The translations under genes and the position numbers were made by a program. The notes below the pieces were generated by a model, which was given only the letters and a program-made list of their open reading frames with translations, was not told the origin of the DNA and made no database searches. From Rodentolepis nana (lineage: Eukaryota; Platyhelminthes; Cestoda; Cyclophyllidea; Hymenolepididae), in NCBI GenBank assembly GCA_900617975.1, contig UZAE01012084.1, positions 1 to 62,832 on the forward strand: a stretch of DNA of 62,832 nucleotides, read 5' to 3'. Below are positions 37,501 to 47,500 of this stretch, piece by piece. The stretch's first letter is position 1; each line of letters starts with the position of its first letter.

Positions 37501-40439
37501 TCAGACACTATGGGAGGCGGGTGGGGGGGGGGATTTAGTCGCGAAGGTCCAAATTATGTTTAATAGTTTAGCGCAACGAGTATACGATTAGGGGAAACAA
37601 TGGATCTCTAGGGCTTATCCGCTCCTTCTTCTCTAACTTGTCAAAAATATTTTCAGGGTAAAACTGTAACAATGAAACTCAAGTTGGACACGTTTGAAGT
37701 TCGATCGAGATCTCAAACTCTGCCTGACTATACATGCTCTATTGACATAATCTTCCAATGTGCCTCAGAAATCCTTAAAGATGAGGTGAAAGCTGAATTG
37801 GCAAACAATTCAAAGGCTCTCACTCTTCGACTCATGGGTAAATATCAATTTTTATAATGCCTACTATTTCATGTCATATAGTTTGTTATCTACTGTTGAC
37901 GATTCTACCTCTTCTATGGCTACTGTCATCTCGTGTCTTGTAGGTGTTAAGATTTCGAATCTTGTTCCCTCAGCGATGTGCCAACAGTTCCGACAAGAAA
38001 CTCTAGAGTCTGCCTTCGATAGGGGTTTCAAAGGTGCCAAAGACGAAGAAAAATGCGAGGTACACTAAGTTGGATTTTTTAACAAACCTTATTATTTTAG
38101 AGGTCAAAACCATGTCCTACGAGTTCAATTCCATTTTTTTGTGAAAATATCTGACGCCTTTAATTTAGTCCAATTTCAATGTCATTGCTAAGATTTTCTG
38201 CCCTAAATGCCCTTAGGATTGAGCTGTCTAATTATTCTTTTGTTGGATAATTAAATTGCAGATAGTTGTGATAAAATTCCTTCTACTTCGAAGGAGAAAT
38301 TGAATTGAGGCTAATTAACTATACACATGAACGATGCACGAATTTCTTCGCTTGAGATATCTAGGCAACAGGAGCTTATATTCTTCAGGTTGTTTCAAAA
38401 CATCTCCAATTCCAATTTTATACTCTTGACACTCATTCGACCCCCGTTAAAAGGGAATTCTTATCCAATGGTCATTTTATGAGGAACATAAGTAACTCAG
38501 ACACTTCGGAAGGAAAATTCACGGTATCCAGTACCTTTTCTGATCGGGTTTAGTCAATACTTCTGGTCGCGCGAAGTTGAGTATCGATCTCTCTCTCTCT
38601 CTCTCTATTAACTACTTATTTCCTTTTGTTTTACTTTAACTCTTAAAATTTCCTTTAATGGGGTCTCTAAATGAAGCAAATTTGAAGCAAAAGTCATGCT
38701 AAAATTTCTTCATTTCTTAATGTGTGTGTTTGTGCGTGCGCGCGAAGACCCCGTTTATAACAATGAGGGGGTGTGTACACCACTTGAAGCCATTATTTTT
38801 ATTTGTCAAACTAGTCAGCCATGCTTAGGTAACTACGTAATCAAGCTTAACAAAGCCCATGGTTTATGTGAAGTAGGGGGTTTATTGCCAAAGACTGCTT
38901 TTCTTAAATCGGTTTTTAACTCGTAATTTATGAACGTTTCATTTCATTGGTTAATTGTGATAATATTTCAATGTAGTTCTACCACACTCGTCTAGACTTG
39001 GTAAAATAGCTATGTCTTGACATCAAAGATACTCTGCGATAATTTTCGAAAGTGCAATCTATTCTTAACTAATGATTATATTCCAAATCCCACTCCAATT
39101 CCATGACCTTGACTTTGGAAGTACCCCTACCTTCAATTTCCCTGAACCCTACTGTTTACTTTTACAGGAAATCCCGAACACATCCATCCCGGAGACGACC
39201 TCATCAATAATCACGACTGTGAAAGAATCCACCTCCGCCAATGAAGACAACGAATTCTCCACCACAGTATGCCCAGTGTGCTCAAAAGAGCTTAAACTAA
39301 AGGATCTTGAGCAGGTAATTGATTTTAAGTCTCGCTATTTAATTAGCCCTTTTGCCTAAGAGATCTGTTTCTTGATCATTTGGACGCGTGATAGGGAGAT
39401 CAAATGAGTCTGGGTAGTAAGAAGTCGATTCTCAAATGAACTTATGATACTAAATAAGTCAAATATGAGCTAAGATGATAATTAACTGATGAGATCGAGG
39501 CACTATTGTCTGCTGATTCGGTTAGAAAATTGAAGCACGCCATTAATGCGCTTCCTCTTTGACTATCCGCTTTCCAAAGAGCGCTCAGTTGTACCCACGG
39601 GAGGGTGGGGGGGGGGGGGGGGGGGGGGGGGGGNGGCTGGGTAGATCATGCTTGCACTTTGCAGTCCGGTTTTTTTCATGGCTATCCAGTGGTCCAAGTA
39701 TGTGTGTGGTGACTTTCCATTGATAATGTTTGATAATTTAAATTAAGGATGAACAAGTGAACATGCAAACGGAAGTCCGCCACAATAATATGAATGGAAA
39801 AACACTGGATTATCTCACCAGAATTTGTAGGTGGGGTGTTAAAAGTAGTTATTAGTGTTGTTAATAATGTGCGAAGAGTCAATTGGCGCACTATTTGAAA
39901 TAGTAACATCAATCAGTTTGTTAACTCATTAGCTCCTGCATAATTATTTGGCTTCAACTATCTTCCATTCCATCAATGGATGCTGACTACTGGAATAGCA
40001 AAAGGACCGTCAGATTTATCTTTGTTTTCAAGTTCTTCTGTACTTCACGGGATCCAATGAGCCAGTTTTAGTTGTAATCATAAAACTCAGGTTAAACGAA
40101 TGAATATTAGCAAACCAATACTATAGTACGAGGTTTACCACGAACAATTTGAGGCCCTAATAACTTTATTTTCTTAGGATTAAAGATGATGCAAAATTAG
40201 GGTTTCAATTAACCTTAAACACATGCTTAAATCGATTATTGCTCATTTGCTTTTCTTGTACTTAGATGAACGACCACTTGGACACTTGTCTAAGTCGGCA
40301 GACGGTGCTGGAAGCGGTTCAGGAGACGTTTACCTCACCTCAGCCAAGCACATCAAAACCCCCGTCCGTCGCAGTGAAACGACCAGCACGACCGACTGGC
40401 TTTGGTGGTCCATTAGACAAATACTTCAGGATTGAATGA
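19579..40439 (+). CDS. POLK: DNA polymerase kappa (Y family), 688 aa, 12 exons
   Basis: Exons: 19579-19663, 20405-20523, 21350-21502, 24238-24545, 27388-27710, 28617-28741, 35101-35339, 35515-35611, 37657-37837, 37944-38059, 39168-39314, 40266-40439 (2067 nt with stop, GT-AG, all phases agree). It is a nuclear translesion polymerase that extends past bulky lesions. An N-clasp lies near the start ([18 protein letters not shown]). Catalytic carboxylates are visible as D90 in [12 protein letters not shown] and D185-E186 in [22 protein letters not shown] marks the thumb helix-hairpin-helix, and residues from about 430 form the little finger. One UBZ4 ubiquitin-binding finger is present (C617, C620, H635, C639); vertebrate proteins have two. 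The end LDKYFRIE resembles a C-terminal PCNA-binding PIP box. The first exon could begin at 19565 if an upstream coding exon exists. Introns are 0.1-6.4 kb and hold several SINE copies. Confidence 0.95.
22517..22539. repeat. (TA)n microsatellite
   Basis: TA run directly abutting the 3' tail of the SINE copy at 22541-22843; it may have grown out of the AT-rich element tail. Confidence 0.9.
22541..22843 (-). mobile_element. SINE-like element, antisense in POLK intron 3
   Basis: Near-complete minus-strand copy: the 5' head is at about 22843 (TAAGTCTATCGCACACC on plus) and the tail at 22541 (CAAATGGCAGGCGTCTTAATGG on plus). The tail abuts a TA microsatellite at 22517-22539. A clear target-site duplication was not found, perhaps because of the microsatellite. 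Confidence 0.85.
22904..23060 (-). mobile_element. Tandem array of three SINE 3'-tail fragments
   Basis: Three staggered, incomplete copies of the SINE 3' end lie side by side: 22904-22941 (tail only), 22942-23010 (tail through the GTTGACTTC block) and 23011-about 23060 (from GATAGGTATCATTAG onward). Each restarts at or near the tail. They have no heads. They sit 60 bp from the full copy at 22541-22843. Possible origins are repeated 5'-truncated insertion into the same tail, or slippage of the reverse transcriptase. Confidence 0.8.
24001..24034. repeat. C-rich homopolymer tract in POLK intron 3
   Basis: Runs of nine or more C broken by single T, about 200 bases before the acceptor of POLK exon 4. 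Directly visible. Confidence 0.9.
25106..25443 (+). mobile_element. SINE-like element, sense in POLK intron 4
   Basis: Full-length copy from GGTGTGCGATAGACTTACC to the tail CTGCCATTTGATATTAATTAATTAAT. It shows several substitutions from the family consensus and a 12-C run at about 25319-25330. Its tail has the CATAAAGCC variant also seen in the LINE tail. It is the sense partner of an inverted pair with the copy at 26091-26407 in the same intron. Confidence 0.87.
26091..26407 (-). mobile_element. SINE-like element, antisense in POLK intron 4, 15-bp TSD
   Basis: Complete minus-strand copy of 317 bp. The direct repeat CCGCATCAGTAGAGT is exact at 26076-26090 and 26408-26422, proving insertion by target-primed reverse transcription or a similar staggered-cut route. 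Its antisense face carries GGAGGTAAGTC in the orientation of POLK transcription. Confidence 0.92.
31093..31285 (+). mobile_element. SINE-like element with assembly gap, POLK intron 6
   Basis: The head (GCGATAGACTTACTTCCACG) and tail (GCCTGCCATTTGATATAAATAAAT) are present, but the middle is replaced by 42 N. Flanking 13-mers ATGTAATAAATGG (31080-31092) and ATGTAGTAAATGG (31286-31298) form a target-site duplication with one mismatch. The G run at the head (31091-31104) and C run after the gap probably caused the break in assembly. Confidence 0.85.
31130..31171. other. Assembly gap (42 N)
   Basis: Run of N inside a SINE copy and between G and C homopolymers; the missing part is expected to be about 150-200 bp of SINE body rather than 42 bp. 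Confidence 0.95.
38587..38607. repeat. (CT)n microsatellite
   Basis: CT dinucleotide run in POLK intron 10, directly visible. Confidence 0.9.
39607..39636. repeat. Long poly-G tract in POLK intron 11
   Basis: About 30 consecutive G with a single ambiguous base at 39634. The length is probably not reliable. On the POLK transcript it would be a G run able to form quadruplex structure. Confidence 0.85.
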
Positions 40440-40494
40440 TGCATTTACAGCTTTTACTTTTTTTACACATTTTGTAGCTAGTATCTTTCCAAGC

Positions 40495-40500
40495 AATAAA
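40495..40500 (+). terminator. Polyadenylation signal of POLK
   Basis: AATAAA 55 bases past the POLK stop codon, with T-rich sequence before it and GT-containing sequence after it. It is the first hexamer after the stop, and the position is typical. Confidence 0.65.
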
Positions 40501-40712
40501 ATTGTGCACATATTCTCATTAGTAAGTCTTCCCATACTTATAATACCCACAATAAAGGCACTCAATGTGTGTATATAAAAGACGCAAGTATTGACGTGCA
40601 CAGTTCTTCGGTTACTAATGTGACTATAACTTCATTGGATGTGAAATTTGCTCGTTGCTTAAGAGCGCCACAGGTGAATTTGAGGTCAGTTAGTGTGTCT
40701 CGGGGGATCATT

Positions 40713-41120
40713 TTAGTTGACTTGCTTAATCATATCGGGTTTGGCATACATGGGCAAGAGATCGTAGTTGTTAGCAATGAAATCGATTGTCCTCTTTTCA
40801 ATTTCAACTTTGTGACTCCTGCGCAAATGCTCGAGGTGTATTCTCTCAAGCGTTTCCTCTGGCACCTCCTGAAATGGAAAAGGACACCCGTGTTATGCAT
40901 CTTCAAACGAGTTAGGATCGGGTCGGGATAGCATCGTGTATATTATCTTAGTGGTGGAGAGTACAAATAGGTTACCACGTTGAAGTCCACTTTTTTTCTA
41001 GCTCAATTTTTAGCCGTTGGTCCTGACTTCAGTGCTCTTAGATGCACACAAATTCTACCCAACTTCACCAATGAATTGATTTGAAATGCATGGATATGCT
41101 TAAGTAGCCCTCCCCCCCCT

Positions 41121-41171
<51 letters not shown>

Positions 41172-41528
41172 NNNNNNNNNNNNNNNNNNNNNNNNNNNNN
41201 NNNNNNNNNNNNNNNNNNNNNNNNNNNNNNNNNNNNNNNNNNNNNNNNNNNNNNNNNNNNNNNNNNNNNNNNNNNNNNNNNNNNNNNNNNNNNNNNNNNN
41301 NNNNNNNNNNNNNNNNNNNNNNNNNNNNNNNNNNNNNNNNNNNNNNNNNNNNNNNNNNNNNNNNNNNNNNNNNNNNNNNNNNNNNNNNNNNNNNNNNNNN
41401 NNNNNNNNNNNNNNNNNNNNNNNNNNNNNNNNNNNNNNNNNNNNNNNNNNNNNNNNNNNNNNNNNNNNNNNNNNNNNNNNNNNNNNNNNNNNNNNNNNNN
41501 NNNNNNNNNNNNNNNNNNNNNNNNNNNN

Positions 41529-41572
<44 letters not shown>

Positions 41573-44500
41573 TTCAATTTCAACCGAGTCCGGGTAGTTT
41601 TAATTCATCTCATGGACAGTGTCCACCCTAGGCCTCTTATTTCTAGCCCTTTTGACTCAAATGGTAAAACTTTGTTAGCCCCTCAATAATGGATTGAGGG
41701 TTCTAATGAATCAACTAAATTTAGAACTTTTCCCATATTCTTTATTAGTTATTTCCCGGGGGGACTCTAATCATCGTACAATTTGTTAATGGAAATGAGA
41801 TGGATTAGCCTACCTTTTTAGATGGATCAATGAAACTTCGAACAAAATCGATGAGAGTCTCCTGACCTTCTTCCTAGAAAATCAAATGCAAGATTAATTG
41901 TGTACATCTGCAACTTCTCCAGATGAATCAACTATTATATGTATGTGTATTTACTTTTGCTTTACAACAGAGTTCGTGGATTTCTTCTTTGAAGTCATTA
42001 AACCGGTCATGAAATAGAGCCATTGCCCAAGGCTCTTCAAAGAATCTGTGATAAATGAATAATTGTTAGTACATTTTAAAATACTTACGAATAGAAATCT
42101 TCAATTAGCTTTTCTTCATAACGAGATACTAGATTATTCACCAGCTTCTCGTTTGTTGAGTATAAGTTAAAGTAATTCGATATGGGAATCGACTAAAACA
42201 CAGTTAAAGTGAGACACAACACTAGAATTGATGACTGCATCTTGTACAATGAGGAAGTAATCCTACCTTTCTAGAAAGGCAAACAATACGATCGATTCGT
42301 TTGAGGTCGTTAATATGAATGTGGAAATAGTCAAATTCTTGATCTGGACCTCCAGTAACCAGAGTGTTCCTCTATAAGCAAAGGAAGGTAAAGTTAATTT
42401 AGCTAAAAGTTTAGCATTAGGCTTTCCATCTTCTTACTAAGTCGGGACCAATCAGTCTTAGAAGGTAGTTCCGTTTGTATCCAGGAGGCCAGATATGCAA
42501 ATAGTTATAATCTCCTGGAAGTTTGGCATGGACAAGGCGGGGCATCTTGAATTGTGGTAGGAGATGAGATTCATCCTTAAGGGGTTCTCTAGGTCTCTCA
42601 GTACTGGGATCGAATTCTTTAAGGAAGGATTCTCCTAACTGAAGTAAATCATTACTATTAACATCATAATATTGGAATCTCTCAAAAAGCTTTAAAGATA
42701 TAAATTACCTTCTCACCGATTTCGAGGCTGTTAAATAAGCTATGCGTGAACTTGTCATTGTACAAAATTCTGGGATATTTTGTGGCCGGTCCAGCAGCTC
42801 GGATGCAGGGATCACTGGTGCGGAAGTTGTCGTCAATGACCAGACGCTTGTCAAATACCAAACATGCATCATTGACAGCTAGACATTCAGAAATATGAGA
42901 ATGAGTCTAAGCATAGAATTTCTCTTTACCAAAGCAAAAGCACAGACGTATCGTTTTGTTTTAATCTGTCTTAACATAATCAACATTTTAAAACCACATT
43001 AAGGTTTTTGCAATGAGTTAGAGCAAATTAGGCAGTAAATTTATTTTAATCGTCAAATGAAGTGCTGAAAATTACCAATCTATGTGATATTCACTAATGG
43101 TTTAGTGTTAAAAGAATAAAATCAATTACATCCATCTGCATTATTTTCAAAAGTTGACAGTGAATTTAGGTGTGAAGTTCCAAACGCTGATTATGATAGA
43201 GCTACATTTAACTTCCAATTTAACAGCCATCCTGATTTTAAAAGCTCACACCTAATTTGAGATTATTTTTAAGTAAGTGATGAATGAGAAGATGCCATGG
43301 ATTTTGATTCCACTGGTACTTAAAAATACCGTTAAACGATTTAACGTTCTGGCCTAGCTTCGTATTAAAAACATCAGGTTTAGTCTTGTTTGCTTGAAAA
43401 CAGACGATTTCAAGTACCTACCTTTTCCTTAAGAACGAAAAAAGTTGTCTGTTAGTTGCTCAGATGGACAAGCTTGCTGGCCTTTCTGGTAAACAATAGA
43501 AACCAGTAACAATGAGGAGTAACTTTAATATCGATTTATAAAATCAGTTAGCGACATAAAACGACGGCGTTTAGTTAAATTGAAAAGACAAACCGCCTAA
43601 ATGAGTCTTATAAGCGTCAGAAAATTCTAGAAAGTGTGGTCGAGGGGGCAGCAGCCTCTCAGTCAATTAATAAACAAGTTGATGCAACGCTGACTAACGG
43701 TGCTTGCACTTAAAAGCTAAGCATGCTCGTAATTTTCCTAATTTATGGAATAAACGTTTTTCATTTTGCACTTTCCGTGCACTTGCCACTTCAAAAACAA
43801 GACCTAAGTAAATTTGAGGGCAAAATTTATGTGAGAGAATTTAATCAACGAAGATTGTGTTAGGGTTTAATCGAGGCTTATTTGTGTAGCATTCATTACA
43901 ATCACACGCTGGAAAATGCATTTTTATAAGTCTTGGCTATTTTTGGTGTGATTTAAATAAGAAGATTTGTTTTACCCTTAAAGAAGTCGTAGTCGATTTT
44001 CTTGTCCGTGAATGGGAAGAAAGCCTAAAATGAATCAGAATTATTAATTTACGTAATTAGTTTCATGTAATCTGATTGACTTGCTTCCGGTTTTTGATAA
44101 AAATACTCAATGAAATTAAAGTTGACCCTTTTGAAGTTATCATAAAAAAACGAGCAATTTCTTTATTTGCCTAAAAGCAATTTACTTTAAATTACATTTA
44201 AGTTGGCCATATAATCGCATGGTGCGTTTCGCTCAAGATTTATTACCTAAAATGGCACTATGTATTAAAGTTTTGATGTCAATTACATTTTTTATTTCGA
44301 TGGAAAACAAATAAATGTTCAACATGAGTTTTCTAAGATAGTTAATTAATTACTTTGGATAAAATTGATGTGCTTATTCTAAAAGGAACGAGTGATATTG
44401 ACTTATAATGGTTAAAATTGAATAAACAATTTAATCGCATAATTATCTTAAGATAGGTTAATAACGTTCCCCAGTGTAAAGCAAATAAAAAATGAATTCG

Positions 44501-47500
44501 GATTTGGGAGAGGGAATAAACAAAGAGCACGGGGGTGGGGTGTGGGGGGGAGGGGTATTGGATAAGGAAAATATAAGAATTCTCAGAGTATCAAAAAACT
44601 TTTTAACTAAAAGTTAGGCTCCTTTATGTTGTCCGTGCGTTGCATAATTCAAATCTAGGTTTCATAGGATATTCACATTTTTAATGCTCATGCTTGTTGA
44701 TTAAATCGAGTGCTTAGTCATGCCATCTCACTAGAACATTTTTAATGTTCTATAGAGGGGGGGGGGTGTGCGATAAGCTTACCTCCACGTGGTGCACCCT
44801 GGGCAACGTATACTCATACGGCTAAAAGGTTTATTACCTGGCAGTTGACTTCAAACTACCATGACCCCACTGTATGTCATATTCGACCACTTCCACAGTA
44901 CTCTCCTCACCTTTTTCCTACCTTTGTGTCTGTCTCTTTTACATCTCTGAAACACTGTTCTGTTCCCCCCAACCAACTCGACTTTTTTTCACTTTGATGT
45001 TCCATCCCGGAAAGAGAAGCTAATTCTAAAATTGGCAAAGGTTGGTATTAAGCATAACATGCTAAACTGGATAAAAGCATTCATTGGGCAAAGATCATGT
45101 AAAGTCAGATACGGAAATGCTCTATCAAAATCCAATCTTTTACAAACAGGCCTTCCACAGGGAACTGTCACAAGCTGCTCTCTTTTCAATGTCTTCATCA
45201 ATGACGTAGCCGAATTGGTACAGACAGTCACGGGCATCAAGTGCTTACTTTATGCGGATGATCTGGTACTATGGTATTCCACCCCTAAGAAAAACGCTCA
45301 AGAGAGGACAGAAAGTGCTCTTAATAGTGCACTTAAACTGCTAGCAAACTGGTGCGACAACAATGGAATGGTAATCAACACCGCAAAAACTGCATTCCAA
45401 ACATTTTCTTTGGCCCATCACAGCATAAACCCGCATCTAAGGTACAAGGATACTACCAGAGAAAAAACCAATGAGTTCACTTATCTCGGAATGACGTTTG
45501 ACACTAAGCTAACGTGGAAAAGTCACATTGCTAAAATAGCAGAATGCGTCTCCAATAGACTGAATGTACTGAAGCGTCTTGGTGGTAGCGTATGGGGCTG
45601 TGCACGCTCAATTCTCAACACCACTTACAAGATGTTTATTCAGCCAATAATGTTGTATTGCTGTGAGCCACTCATTACAGCCACAGAGGTGACTATCAAA
45701 CCCCTCGAGAAGGCACACAACCAAGCATTACGACTAATTACTGGAGGGATAAAATCAACACCCATTGATGCAATGCTCCTAGTTACAGGAAGCACCACAA
45801 TAGGTCCCCTTATCAAAGAAAAGGCCTTGATCCTGTATGAGAAGCTACTGCGCATTCCCATGGACAAGTTCTTCAGCACCTATGAGAATAGACCAAGACA
45901 TCTGAAAACGCAATCTGGTCTAATACAGAAAGCCATAGNTCACCAAAGCGGTGATACTTTCGGACTCACAGTCAGCAATAGACTCTATTGGAAACAGAGA
46001 GACCCAAAACAGCTGAGATAAAGGAATACAGAAAACTCTATGAGCTGCTGAGAGAGAAAAACAAAACACTGGTCCTACAATGGATTCCTGGTCACTGTGG
46101 CATTAAAGGCAATGAGCTTGCTGACACACTTGCTAAGAAGGGGACAACGATTTTGCAATGCATGGACCGGCCGATGTCTTTCCACACAATGAAGGCCTTA
46201 ATCGGGAGAGAATTCCAGACCTCAAGGTTCAACGAACTCAAAGCTCGAACAAAGGAGAAACAGTGGACAGTGGCACTCTCCGACATACCCGACTGGCCAA
46301 GAATCGAAGCCGTTGCTGAGTTTAGACTACGTACCGGACACGATTGCTTGGCAAAACACCTTCACAGATTGGGAGTATACACTCAACCCACATGCCCTCT
46401 ATGTAACCTACAGGAGGAAATGGAGAAGACCCACCTGATTCGGTGTCCAGCTCTAAAGACAAGGACTGAAAGCCAAAAATACTGGGAAGCAAGAAGACAG
46501 CTAATGAATTGCTATTAATTAACTGTTATAAATGTACCCCCCCCCTTCTTGGGGGAAGCTGAAGTCAAAGATTAAGGGCTAATGATAAATATCATAAAGC
46601 CTGCCATTTGAAATAAATGTTCCATCCCCTCTGTGAAGCCTGAAGTCAAATAAAGGGCTAATGGTAACTGTTAAAACGCCTGCCATTTGATATAAATAAA
46701 TAATTCATGGCGAGCTCTTCATAAATTAATGCGTTGCCAACAGACTTGTAGCCACAGCTACAATTAGCCCAGATTTAAAAGAACTTTTAGAGATAAGGTT
46801 GAAGTTCTTTACCTTCAAGATAGGCTATTTTTGCAAGACTATTTATACTGGCAGTTGAATTCTCACTTCAAACTATCATCACCTCACTCTATGCCGTATT
46901 CGACTATTTCCACAGTACTCACCTCACCTTTGTTCTACCTTTGTGTTTGTCTCTTACATCTTTGAAACACTCTTCTGTTCCTCCCTCCCTCTCGACTCTT
47001 TTTCACTTTGATTTTACTTCCCCTCTGTGAAGCCTCAAGTCAACTAAATGGCTAATGATTATCATCAAGACGCCTGTCATTTGATATAAATAAATAAATG
47101 TTCCATAGAGGTTGAATTATAATTGAGATTATAATTACAAAACATTAGAATGTACTAAAATTCATTTATGATAAACCCTGGCACTCTAATTAAATAATAG
47201 AATAAGCAGAAGTCAAATATGCTGGAAGCGAAGTAAAACTCACCACACATTGAACCCGTTTCTCGATTCCATCGAAAAGGAAAGTCGCACTTTCAATTTC
47301 ATCAACATACAAGGCAGTTGGGTCATTATTCCAACAAAGTAGACGGCAATTCTTAAAAACACGCACTCCTCGACGTTCAATTTCCTTATGAACAGCTGAT
47401 TCTACCGTTATGTCCTCAAACGGATTTGACGTAACATTGAAGACATCATCTTCTGCATCAAGAGACTAGAAATTAGAAAATGATGGCTTGACCATATTCT

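Larger units (their letters stand above)
44759..47096 (+). mobile_element. Composite SINE / LINE / transduced-segment locus in CFAP61 intron 15
   Basis: Order: SINE head and body 44759-45008; LINE fragment 45009-46617; rest of the same SINE 46618-46701; 145-bp segment copy B 46702-46848; a second, head-less SINE body with tail 46849-47096. The outer direct repeats AATGTTCTATAGAGG (44744-44758) and AATGTTCCATAGAGG (47097-47111) bracket the whole with one mismatch. The simplest reading is insertion of one long RNA copy (SINE + downstream flank + second SINE), later invaded by the LINE. Confidence 0.82.
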
